NCBI RefSeq assembly: GCF_001705235.1
Contig: NZ_MCGV01000001.1
Location: forward strand, 2,914,001 to 2,978,000
Direction of reading: 5' to 3'
Source: Clostridium pasteurianum
Lineage (GTDB): Bacteria; Bacillota; Clostridia; Clostridiales; Clostridiaceae
Length of the DNA: 64,000 nt
Part shown: piece after piece, positions 55,461 through 62,769 of the stretch
Position numbering within the stretch: the stretch's first letter is position 1
How the letters are laid out: the number at the start of each line of letters is the position of its first letter
The notes under the pieces: model-generated
The model's database searches: none
The model's input: the letters and a program-made list of their open reading frames with translations, nothing else
Told to the model about the DNA's origin: nothing
Made by a program: the position numbers and the translations under genes

Positions 55461-56663
55461 TTAGTTTTTCAAAATTTCTGAAACTCTAGCATAATATATT
55501 CTCAAAAATTTATTTAATCCTGCTATTTTAGCCTGCTTCTTTGCCTTACCCTCTGATTCTTTTTTTATTATATAGTCATACACTGCTGTATCTTTAGTGG
55601 GGACTCTACATTTTATGCTTTTCATTATCTCATAACCTGTTTTTCTAAGATATCGAGATCCTCGTTTTGATATTTTTCGGTTGTTTCCATTAAAGTTTCC
55701 CGATTGATAAGGTGGTGCATCTATTCCTGAATAAGCCACAAGAGCCTTTGCACTGTAATACTTTCTTACATCACCTATTTCCGCAATAATTCTTGGTGCC
55801 AGTCTTTCTCCTACACCGTTCATATTCAAAACAACATCATATTCTGGTAATAGCTTGGCAAGTTCCTTCATTCGTGATAATATTTTATTTAAGGTTATTC
55901 CAGTCGAATGGATGCCCTTTATAGTTTCTAAGATGATCATTTTTGTACCTGACATCTTAGAAGGCATAGTTGTGATACTATTTTTAGCGAGAATATATAT
56001 TTCATGAGCTTTATTCTCGCTAAATTGGTATCCTTCTTTTTTTGTCCACTTCTTATAGTTTTCAGTAAATTTATTTTGGCTTAATTTAATAATATTGTCA
56101 TAATGCCAGTATTTTTGAACAAAATCTGATAACTTATCTTTTGCAAAGTTAGGTGAATTTGAAGCTAGAAGTCCTGCAATTCCTGGCATTGTTTCATCTA
56201 AAAGGTTTGAAAGAATTACTTTAAGTTTTATTCTTAAGGACATAAACTGAAAATATTCTCTTGAAAGAGCTTTAAGTTCATAATATATATCTTCTTCTAT
56301 TTTATAATTACTTAGTCCATGCCAATTGTCTAAGCCAAATTTCGAGATTGTTTTTGAGTCTAATTTATCTGTTTTACCTTTTCTAATAGATATACTTGCA
56401 TACTTTTTCATAAGCATGGGATTAACAACAGAAACCCAAATTCCTCTTTCCTGTAGATAAGATACTACTGGAATATGATAATGTCCTGTTGCTTCCAAAA
56501 TTACTTTACTTTCTTCGTCAAAACTTATAATCTTATCAGCCAGCTTTTTTAGTTCTTCTAAAGTATGTTTAACTTCAAAAGGTTTCTCTAAAATTTCACC
56601 ATATAATTTGCGAATACAAACTGTACTTTTGTTTTTTGAAACGTCTATGCCAACACTAATCAT
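55461..56663 (-). CDS. IS110-family DEDD transposase/recombinase
   Basis: A 401-residue recombinase; AAAGGAG before ATG 56663 decides the start, giving MISVGIDVSKNKSTVCI. The N-terminal RuvC-like domain has Asp in GIDVSK, Glu in VILEATGHY and the Asp pair in KTDKLDSKTISKFG. The C-terminal Transposase_20 domain has LNMNGVGERLAPRIIAEIGD and YSGIDAPPYQSGNF with the conserved Ser of the QSG motif. The reading frame is intact, so the element may be active. IS110 enzymes recombine donor and target DNA guided by a bridge RNA from the element's noncoding end. Confidence 0.93.
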   Translation of the reverse strand: MISVGIDVSKNKSTVCIRKLYGEILEKPFEVKHTLEELKKLADKIISFDEESKVILEATGHYHIPVVSYLQERGIWVSVVNPMLMKKYASISIRKGKTDKLDSKTISKFGLDNWHGLSNYKIEEDIYYELKALSREYFQFMSLRIKLKVILSNLLDETMPGIAGLLASNSPNFAKDKLSDFVQKYWHYDNIIKLSQNKFTENYKKWTKKEGYQFSENKAHEIYILAKNSITTMPSKMSGTKMIILETIKGIHSTGITLNKILSRMKELAKLLPEYDVVLNMNGVGERLAPRIIAEIGDVRKYYSAKALVAYSGIDAPPYQSGNFNGNNRKISKRGSRYLRKTGYEIMKSIKCRVPTKDTAVYDYIIKKESEGKAKKQAKIAGLNKFLRIYYARVSEILKN

Positions 56664-56904
56664 AATATCGACTCCTTTGCTAAAAATTTTGTCCATCCAC
56701 TTATTACTACTCATTTTTGTTCGTTACACGGAAGCTAATTATAGTTCCAACCTGCTTAATCGAATATACGTAACAAGGAATGGGTGATAGTTTGAGCCAC
56801 GGAAGCAAAATTCCAACAATTGAATCATCAGCCCATTTCTTATTATATTAAAATAAGTGTAGGTACTTAATCAAATGAGATTAAGTGTCTACACTTATAG
56901 TACA
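56664..56904 (-). ncRNA. Candidate IS110 bridge-RNA region
   Basis: The 241-bp segment upstream of the transposase start is unusually long and structured. Read on the - strand it has a stem AGTGTAGACACTTAATC / GATTAAGTACCTACACT near the element end, and then two related modules, TTGGAATTTTGCTTCCGTGG and TTGGAACTATAATTAGCTTCC, each able to fold into a small internal-loop hairpin. A long 5' noncoding end with two loops is the layout of IS621-type bridge RNAs. The loop-to-target match was not worked out base by base. Confidence 0.6.
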
Positions 56905-56995
56905 AGACAAATTGAAATATCTAAGTATTTTATGATTTTTTCACCAAGATTTATTAGAATTTTTTTAAATTGTCCCTTCAGCATTGTTAATTTAC
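56905..56995 (+). repeat. Family A palindrome, copy A9, 3' half
   Basis: Continues with AGACAAATTGAAATATC, ATTTTATGATTTTTTCACC and ends TTGTTAATTTAC (56984-56995), the exact complement of the SGNH gene's last codons at 55235-55246. A type-two tail hairpin follows at about 57013-57043. Confidence 0.85.
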
Positions 56996-57044
56996 TTTTG
57001 GAGTAAAACAAGGAAAAAATTCCTCCGTACCTACAGAATTTTAT

Positions 57045-57285
57045 TTGTGTCATAGACCCATTATCCTTCTTAATTATAAATAGGCATTTTCTATACCATT
57101 ACTAACAACTTTATATTATCATTGTCTAAATTGTCCCAACCCTACATAATATAGAGAGTGCTTGTATTAGGTTGAGAAGGATAATGGGCAAAGCCCAAGC
57201 CTCGTGTAATATAGAGAGCGCTTGTATTAGGTTAAGAAGGATAATGGGCTAAAGCCCAAACCTTGTGTATGATAATACTCACTTG
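57045..57285. repeat. Family B repeat with an internal tandem duplication
   Basis: It contains CCCATTATCCTTCTTAATTA, TAGGCATTTTCTATACCATT, then two direct copies (about 57150 and 57210, roughly 60 bp apart) of TAATATAGAGAG(T/C)GCTTGTA ... GAGAAGGATAATGGGC, complementary to the first block. No ORF. The remaining 57286-57473 is AT-rich upstream sequence for the next gene. Confidence 0.55.
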
Positions 57286-57473
57286 AAGATTGTGGGTTTG
57301 TAAGTAGAAAAGGTTATATGCGAATATAGTGTAGGAGGATTTCTGAGTGAAACTAAAATTGAAGCTAGTCCCAATTAAGTTTCACTACAGAAATCCTTTA
57401 TTGACATCTATTTTTACTAATTGTATAATAGCCACGTAAATGAAGCTAATATATGATGTTAGGTATGGTGATT

Positions 57474-58124
57474 ATGATGAAAACAGTGGTAACACTTATA
57501 AGACACGGAGAAACGGAGTGGAATACTAAGGGCAAGTTTCAGGGATGCCATGATATAGATCTTACTGAAGATGGAATTGGACAAGCTAAGCTAGTTTCTA
57601 AAAGATTAGATGGAAAGTTTGATTGTGTATATACAAGTCCTTTGAAAAGAGCGTTCCATACTGCAAAAATAATTTCGTCTGTTAAAGGAATTGATCCTAT
57701 AATAGAGGATGAATTAAGAGAAATAAATTTTGGAAAGTGGGAAGGCTTAACTGTAAATGATATAAGAAGTAATTTTACTAAAGAGTTTGAAATATGGAGA
57801 AGTGACACTGAAGAAGGACCTATATGCGGTGGAGATTTGAGTACTAAAAATGCTTCACTTAGAGCAAAAGCTTCTATACTTAAGATTGTTGGTGCTAATA
57901 GAGGAAAGCATATTATAATAGTAGCTCATGGTGGAATAATAAAAGCAGGTCTTATAGGGCTTTTTGACTGGAATATGACAATGTACCATAAATTGATATT
58001 AGGGAATACTGCAATTTGTAAGTTAGAATTTGATGATGATAATAATCCAAGGATTATAACAATAAATGATACAAACCATTTAATAGGTGAGTATGAAGTG
58101 AAAGATCCAAATGAAGCTAAGTAA
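57474..58124 (+). CDS. Histidine phosphatase (phosphoglycerate mutase) family protein
   Basis: A 216-residue enzyme of the PhoE/CobC/GpmB type. MKTVVTLIRHGETEWN has the RHG catalytic His, DCVYTSPLKRAFHTA the Arg, LREINFGKWEGLT the Glu-containing box, and HIIIVAHGGIIKAGL the second His. The ATG is uncertain: five ATGs occur between 57453 and 57477, and no strong ribosome site separates them; I chose 57474. It could be a broad phosphatase, alpha-ribazole phosphatase or cofactor-dependent mutase. Its Ala-Lys-stop codons belong to the arm of the following palindrome. Confidence 0.8.
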   Translation: MMKTVVTLIRHGETEWNTKGKFQGCHDIDLTEDGIGQAKLVSKRLDGKFDCVYTSPLKRAFHTAKIISSVKGIDPIIEDELREINFGKWEGLTVNDIRSNFTKEFEIWRSDTEEGPICGGDLSTKNASLRAKASILKIVGANRGKHIIIVAHGGIIKAGLIGLFDWNMTMYHKLILGNTAICKLEFDDDNNPRIITINDTNHLIGEYEVKDPNEAK

Positions 58125-58309
58125 CGGCGCTCTGGAACATTAAAAAAATTTTATAAATCTAAGGTAAAAAAATCGTAAAATCCTAAGATATTTCAATAAC
58201 TCGCTGAAAAAATGCTCAGACAAATTGAAATATCTAAGTATTTTACGATTTTTTCACCAAGATTTATTAGAATTTTTTTAAATGGTTCCAAAGCGCTGTT
58301 ACTTAGCTT
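58114..58309 (+). repeat. Family A palindrome, copy A10 (overlapping the mutase-family gene 3' end)
   Basis: Outer arms AAGCTAAGTAAC (58114-58125) and exact complement (58298-58309) include Ala-Lys-stop. Inner arms AAAAAATCGTAAAAT and ATTTTACGATTTTTT show a C-G pair where A7 has an A-T pair. The loop is ACTCGCTGAAAAAATGCTCA then GACAAATT. Subtype II, 196 bp; type-two tail hairpin at 58325-58352. Confidence 0.88.
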
Positions 58310-58369
58310 AGAGGGTAAAGCAAGGAAGAAATTCCTCCGTGCCTACGGAATTTCAAAAATATTAGAGCC

Positions 58370-58512
58370 TAAATCGTAAAATCTTAAGGTGTTCCAATAA
58401 CTGGCATATGATAATGGCTAGACAGATTGAAATATCTAAGTATTTTGTGATTTTTCTACCAAGATTTATTGGATTCTTTTTAAATCGTTCTCAAAATACT
58501 GTTACTTAGCTT
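58370..58512 (+). repeat. Truncated family A copy A11, tandem to A10
   Basis: The outer 5' arm is missing; it begins within the inner arm (AAATCGTAAAATCTTAAGG), has an altered apex (AACTGGCATATGATAATGGC) and a full 3' arm ending GTTACTTAGCTT, identical to A10's gene-specific end. A tail hairpin follows at 58527-58556. Confidence 0.7.
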
Positions 58513-58559
58513 AGAGGGTAAAGCAAGGAAGAAATTCCTTCGTGTCTAGGGAATTTTAT

Positions 58560-59060
58560 AAATCTTATTGTAACTGGGGATTGAGTTAAGGACTCAGTAT
58601 ACTTCTGCATAAAATACAGGCTATCTTAATATTTAAGGGTAATAATTTTTAGGTTTATTGGTAAAAAATCTAATTAGGAATCGTATAATATTAAGAATGC
58701 TTATATTGGGATAAGGAGGATAAGTATCATTCTTGAGGTTTGGTGTATTGACATTGTTCCACTCGCCAGTGGGTAAAGCCATAATCTATTAATTAGTACA
58801 GCAAAGTTAATGCTAACATCTTGGTGTTAGCATATTACAACATTTTGGTATCTATAGATGATGAGGAACTTCTATTCTTAATTTAACAGTTATATTTAAG
58901 CAGTTATTTTATAATCAATATGCATATTTATAAATAAAGTTGAATATTTATGAATAAAATTATATAATTATATTAAATCATGCGTAATATTTAAGTTATT
59001 TACTAAAGATTGTAGAATGTTTGGGACATTTACGATTTTTTGATTTAAGGAGATGTAGGT
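58560..59060. other. Intergenic mosaic upstream of argJ
   Basis: No gene. It holds a family B fragment (58685-58740, AATGCTTATATTGGGATAAGG), a family C fragment (GGTGTATTGACATTGTTCCAC at 58741) and a short inverted repeat at 58810-58840 (TTAATGCTAACATC/GGTGTTAGCAT). The last 150 bp are AT-rich and may hold the argJ promoter. Confidence 0.5.
58919..58965 (+). promoter_or_regulatory. Possible ArgR (ARG box) region upstream of argJ
   Basis: GTTGAATATTTATGAATAAA resembles half-sites of the Gram-positive ARG box (TGAATAA/TTATTCA type), with another weak half-site at TATTTATAAATAAA. Such AT-rich matches arise easily by chance. Confidence 0.3.
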
Positions 59061-60227
59061 ATGACAGATTATATAATTCCTGAAGGATTTTCATGTTGTG
59101 GGAAGCATGTTGGAATAAAAAAAAGAAAGCTTGATTTAGGGGTGGTATTTTCCCAAAGAATGTGCAATGCAGCTGCTGTTTTTACTAAAAATAAGTTTTG
59201 CGGAGTGCCGATTATTGTGGGAAAGGAAAATATTAAGGATAATAAACTTCAAGCAATTATTGTTACTAGCGGGGTTGCTAATGTTGCTACTGGGGATGAA
59301 GGTTTAAATAACACGCATGTAATACTCAAAAAACTTTCTGAGGAATTAGATATAGATGAAAAAAGTATTTTACCGTCATCTACAGGTATAATAGGGAAGC
59401 AGCTTCCGATAGATAATATTATTAAGGGTATGGATGGAATAAAAGAAATTTTAAGTAAAGATAAATGGGAAGATTTTAATAGGGCTATTATGACTACAGA
59501 TAAGGAACTTAAAATTAAAAGTTGTAAGGTTGGAAATGCATCTATACTTGGCGTTGGAAAGGGCTCTGGGATGATTGAACCCAATATGGCTACTATGCTT
59601 GTTTATTTCTTTACAGATGCATATATACCAGGTGATGAACTTAAGAGTATGTTAAAAAGGGTAACAGATAAGTCATTTAACATGATAAGCATAGATCATG
59701 ATACTAGTACAAGTGATACTGCTGCTATACTTGCTAATGGATATGCTGGAGAGGTTGACTTAAAGTTGTTTGAAGAAGTTCTTACAAATATGTGTATAGA
59801 TATATCTAAGGATATAGTTAAAGATGGCGAAGGTGTTTCAAAGCTTATAGAAGTTACGGTTAAAGGATGTAGAAATTTTAAGCAGGCAAAGGTTATAGGT
59901 AAATCTGTAATAAATTCTCCCTTGGTAAAGATAGCAGTTTATGGAGCTGATGCTAATTGGGGCAGAATCGCAATGGCAGTAGGGAAAACCTTTGATGATG
60001 ATGTTGACCCATTTAAAATACAAATAGCATTTAACTCCATATTAGTATACGATAAAGGTAAAATATGTGAAGAAAATGTCTGTACTATAGAAAATTATTT
60101 AAAAAAAAGTAAAGAATGTAAATTACAAATTGATTTAAATATAGGGGATTCTAGTGCTACGGTTTGGGGAGCGGATTTAACGGAAGAATATGTTAGGATA
60201 AATTCTTATTATACTAAAAGAAAGTAA
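59061..60227 (+). CDS. argJ: Glutamate N-acetyltransferase / amino-acid acetyltransferase ArgJ
   Basis: A 388-residue enzyme of arginine biosynthesis that moves the acetyl group from N-acetylornithine to glutamate. It is made as a proenzyme that cuts itself before the Thr in KGSGMIEPNMATMLVYFFTDA (about residue 180); the Thr becomes the nucleophile. Other family motifs are VTSGVANVATGDEG (ANA box, here ANVATG), IDHDTSTSDTAAILANG and AVYGADANWGRIAMAVG. ATG 59061 follows AAGGAGATG. Whether it also uses acetyl-CoA (bifunctional form) cannot be read off. No other arg genes are in the window. Confidence 0.93.
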   Translation: MTDYIIPEGFSCCGKHVGIKKRKLDLGVVFSQRMCNAAAVFTKNKFCGVPIIVGKENIKDNKLQAIIVTSGVANVATGDEGLNNTHVILKKLSEELDIDEKSILPSSTGIIGKQLPIDNIIKGMDGIKEILSKDKWEDFNRAIMTTDKELKIKSCKVGNASILGVGKGSGMIEPNMATMLVYFFTDAYIPGDELKSMLKRVTDKSFNMISIDHDTSTSDTAAILANGYAGEVDLKLFEEVLTNMCIDISKDIVKDGEGVSKLIEVTVKGCRNFKQAKVIGKSVINSPLVKIAVYGADANWGRIAMAVGKTFDDDVDPFKIQIAFNSILVYDKGKICEENVCTIENYLKKSKECKLQIDLNIGDSSATVWGADLTEEYVRINSYYTKRK

Positions 60228-60373
60228 ATAAATATAATTATTTTATAAATTAAGCAAATTTAATTTAATAGTTGGATTTTTTTTACGATATTAATTATAG
60301 TGGTTTTTTTATCATAGTAATGTTATAAAATTTGTTGTTAATTACAATTTGTATTTTAAGTGATTAATATTGT

Positions 60374-60402
60374 TTGTAGTCAAAACAATATTATGATATA
60401 AT
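60374..60402 (+). promoter_or_regulatory. Sigma-A-type promoter of the GGDEF-EAL gene
   Basis: TTGTAG (60374-60379), 17-bp spacer, TATAAT (60397-60402), 72 bp before the start codon. Confidence 0.6.
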
Positions 60403-60473
60403 CAGGTAATAAAGTAAAAAAACGAAAAAAATGAAATCTATGGTAAAAATACGATAATTAGGGTACGAAAGTA

Positions 60474-61733
60474 GTGAGTTCTATGTGGAAGAGTATAACA
60501 GATTTTACTAAAGAATATAAAAGAAACAATTCACTATTAGGCTATGATAAGTTTGCTGTATATCTTATTGATATATCTAATTTTAGAGTTTACAATTATA
60601 AGTTTGGATATAAAAATGGAGATATACTATTAAGAAAAATTTTGGTTAGTTTGGATGATGAATTAGGAGACAGCTGCCAAGTTATAAAAATGGATGGAGA
60701 CAAGTTTGCTGTTGTATCTCCGTTTTCTCAAAAGGATGATATTATTGCCACAATAAAAAAAATATTTTGGTTCTTTGATTTTTTTACTCATATTTATAAT
60801 ATAAAGTTTAAAACGGATATAAATATGGGAATTTCAATGTATCCTCATGATGGTAGTGATTTTGACGGTATCTTAATTTGCTCAGAAATGGCACTCAAAT
60901 TTGCTAAGATGGAAGAAAAAACTAACTATAAATTTTTTGACCATGATATTTGTGACAAATTATTAAAGAGTGAAAAAATTATTGATGAAATAACCGAAGC
61001 AGTTGAAAATAATGAATTTGAATTGTATTATCAACCTCAGGTTGATATTAATATAAAAAATGTATATGGTGTAGAGGCACTTCTTAGATGGAGGCATCCT
61101 AAAAAGGGAATTATAGGTCCAAATTATTTTATAGATGTCATTGAAAAAAATGGTATGATAACTAGAGTGGGGAAATTTGTTATAAAACAAGCTTTTGAAC
61201 GATTGAAAAAGTTTAATGATATGGGATATAAAAATTTAAGCATGTCCATAAATATAAGTGAAAGTCAGTTGTGTGAAAATTCATTTTTAGAATTTGTGGA
61301 GAAAGCTATATCGAGTACAGAAATAGACCCTCAGTATGTTATATTTGAAATAGTTGAAAGAAGTATTTTGAATGATAAAGTTATTAACATATTAAATGGA
61401 TTAAGGGACATAGGTATAAAAATTTATATTGATGATTTTGGGACAATGTATTCATCTTTAAATTACTTATATAGTATACCATTAGATGGTATAAAATTAG
61501 ACAAGTCTTTTATAGATAAAATATATGAATCCAAACGTGATTTTATAATTACAAAAAATATAATAAACCTTGCTGAAGATTTGAATCTTGATGTTGTGGC
61601 AGAGGGTGTAGAATATAAAGAACAAATTTCATGTTTGAATAATATGAATTGCAATAAAATACAGGGATTTATATTTAGTAAGCCTGTTGACGAAAATAGC
61701 GTTACCGATTTTTTTGTGAAATTTAAAATGTGA
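60474..61733 (+). CDS. Degenerate GGDEF plus EAL domain c-di-GMP phosphodiesterase
   Basis: A 419-residue cytoplasmic protein; the start may be GTG 60474 or ATG 60483. Residues about 20-150 are a GGDEF fold in which the signature is MDGDKF instead of GG(D/E)EF, so cyclase activity is not expected. Residues about 165-415 are an EAL domain with the catalytic set present: VEALLRWRHP, SINISESQL, FEIVERSI, IYIDDFGTMYSSLNYL (usual DDFGTGYSS, here Met for Gly), IKLDKSFI and DVVAEGVE. It most likely hydrolyses c-di-GMP. No sensor domain is present. Confidence 0.87.
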   Translation: MSSMWKSITDFTKEYKRNNSLLGYDKFAVYLIDISNFRVYNYKFGYKNGDILLRKILVSLDDELGDSCQVIKMDGDKFAVVSPFSQKDDIIATIKKIFWFFDFFTHIYNIKFKTDINMGISMYPHDGSDFDGILICSEMALKFAKMEEKTNYKFFDHDICDKLLKSEKIIDEITEAVENNEFELYYQPQVDINIKNVYGVEALLRWRHPKKGIIGPNYFIDVIEKNGMITRVGKFVIKQAFERLKKFNDMGYKNLSMSINISESQLCENSFLEFVEKAISSTEIDPQYVIFEIVERSILNDKVINILNGLRDIGIKIYIDDFGTMYSSLNYLYSIPLDGIKLDKSFIDKIYESKRDFIITKNIINLAEDLNLDVVAEGVEYKEQISCLNNMNCNKIQGFIFSKPVDENSVTDFFVKFKM

Positions 61734-61734
61734 A

Positions 61735-61922
61735 GCGAAGAAACAGTATTTTACAACATTAAAAAAAATTCCATAAATCTAAGATAAAAAAATCATAAAA
61801 TCCTAAGAAATTTCAATAACTCACTGCGTTCAGACAAATTGAAATTTCTAAGGATTTTATGATTTTTTTATCAAGATTTATTAGAATTTTTTTAAATCGT
61901 TCTTAAAATACTGTTTCTTCAC
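61735..61922 (+). repeat. Family A palindrome, copy A12 (after the GGDEF-EAL gene)
   Basis: Begins just after the TGA. GAAGAAACAGTATTTTA pairs with TAAAATACTGTTTCTTC, with one mismatch further out. Inner arms AAAAAAATCATAAAATCC and GGATTTTATGATTTTTTTA pair. The loop is shorter (ACTCACTGCGTTCAGACAA). Subtype II arms followed by a type-one tail hairpin (61943-61973). Confidence 0.85.
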
Positions 61923-62069
61923 TTAGAAGGTAAAAGCAAGGAAGATTTTCTTCCGCTCCGTTACCGAAAATCTCAATTAAAAGTTTATATAGGACTAAAC
62001 TTTTAATAGCCCATATATGATAGTGTTCAGACAGATTTAAATTTCTTAATGAAGCATTTCTATTTTCTC

Positions 62070-62624
62070 TTAAAATGATTTAAAAAGTTCTTTCTTAGTA
62101 TTGCATATAGGACACTTTTCTAAGTTTGCATCAAGAGTTGTAAATCCGCAAACAGGGCATACATACACATTTTTAATATCAATATCTTTATTAGATTTTG
62201 CGGAGTTTTGGGCATCTTGAAAAAGTTTTGCATGTACTTTTTCTGCTTCTAGGGCAAAATGAAAACTTCTCTGAGCTTCTTTCTCATTCTGAAATTTAGC
62301 AGTTTCAAAATATACAGGGTACATTTGATTTATTTCATGAAGTTCACCATTTATTGCACCTTGTAGATTATCTACAATATTAGTACTTCCAAATACAGCA
62401 CCAGAGACTACAGAAGCATCATATAATTTCTCTTTAAGTATATTAAAATGATTTTTAGCATGAATATATTCTGAATAAGCTATTGCCCTAAATAGTTTTC
62501 CTATATTGGGATAGTTATCATTTTGGGCTTCTTCGCCCCAAATTAAGTATCTCATATGGGCCATACTTTCACCGCCGTAGGCAGAACGTAGAAAATCAGC
62601 CGTCATAGCATTATTAACACTCAT
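62070..62624 (-). CDS. Rubrerythrin
   Basis: A 184-residue peroxide-scavenging protein. The four-helix di-iron domain carries FLRSAYGGESMAHMRY (Glu), AYSEYIHAKNHF (ExxH), GELHEINQMYPVYFE and ALEAEKVHAKLF (ExxH). The C-terminal rubredoxin-like domain has YVCPVCGFT and KCPICNTK, the four iron-binding cysteines. The domain order is the ordinary one, not the reversed form of some clostridia. It reduces hydrogen peroxide in the cytoplasm, with electrons from NADH via rubredoxin-type partners. A 14-bp repeat covers its start codon. Confidence 0.92.
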   Translation of the reverse strand: MSVNNAMTADFLRSAYGGESMAHMRYLIWGEEAQNDNYPNIGKLFRAIAYSEYIHAKNHFNILKEKLYDASVVSGAVFGSTNIVDNLQGAINGELHEINQMYPVYFETAKFQNEKEAQRSFHFALEAEKVHAKLFQDAQNSAKSNKDIDIKNVYVCPVCGFTTLDANLEKCPICNTKKELFKSF

Positions 62625-62682
62625 AATATTACTTCCTTTTTCGTTTATATTTGTAATGGGTTTTTACTGTAATATTATGAGT
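62619..62682 (-). promoter_or_regulatory. 14-bp inverted repeat spanning the rubrerythrin start codon
   Basis: ACTCATAATATTAC at 62619-62632 and its exact complement GTAATATTATGAGT at 62669-62682, 36 bp apart. The copy at the gene contains the ATG and is preceded by AAAGGAAG. In mRNA it would pair the start codon with the 5' leader; as DNA it could be a two-site operator. Confidence 0.55.
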
Positions 62683-62769
62683 AAAAAAATTCTTTTTAAT
62701 ACATAGATAAGTTTATAAAGTTTTTATTATTTTATTATAAAGATTTTATTTTGCTATGGTATCATTAAT

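Larger units (their letters stand above)
55337..56904 (-). mobile_element. IS110-family insertion sequence
   Basis: About 1568 bp carrying one transposase gene on the - strand, with 124 bp 3' of it and 241 bp 5' of it. The ends were set by comparison with intact family A copies: GCTCA is the last matching base on the left, AGACAAATTG resumes on the right, uncertain by 1-3 bp. No terminal inverted repeats or target duplication longer than a few bases are visible, as expected for IS110. Confidence 0.85.

Noticed and set aside
27657-61922. Family A copies as ordinary intrinsic terminators
   Set aside because: Stems of 75-90 bp with a conserved loop and mostly no U tract after the 3' arm do not fit; they may still terminate transcription, but that does not explain sequence conservation between loci.
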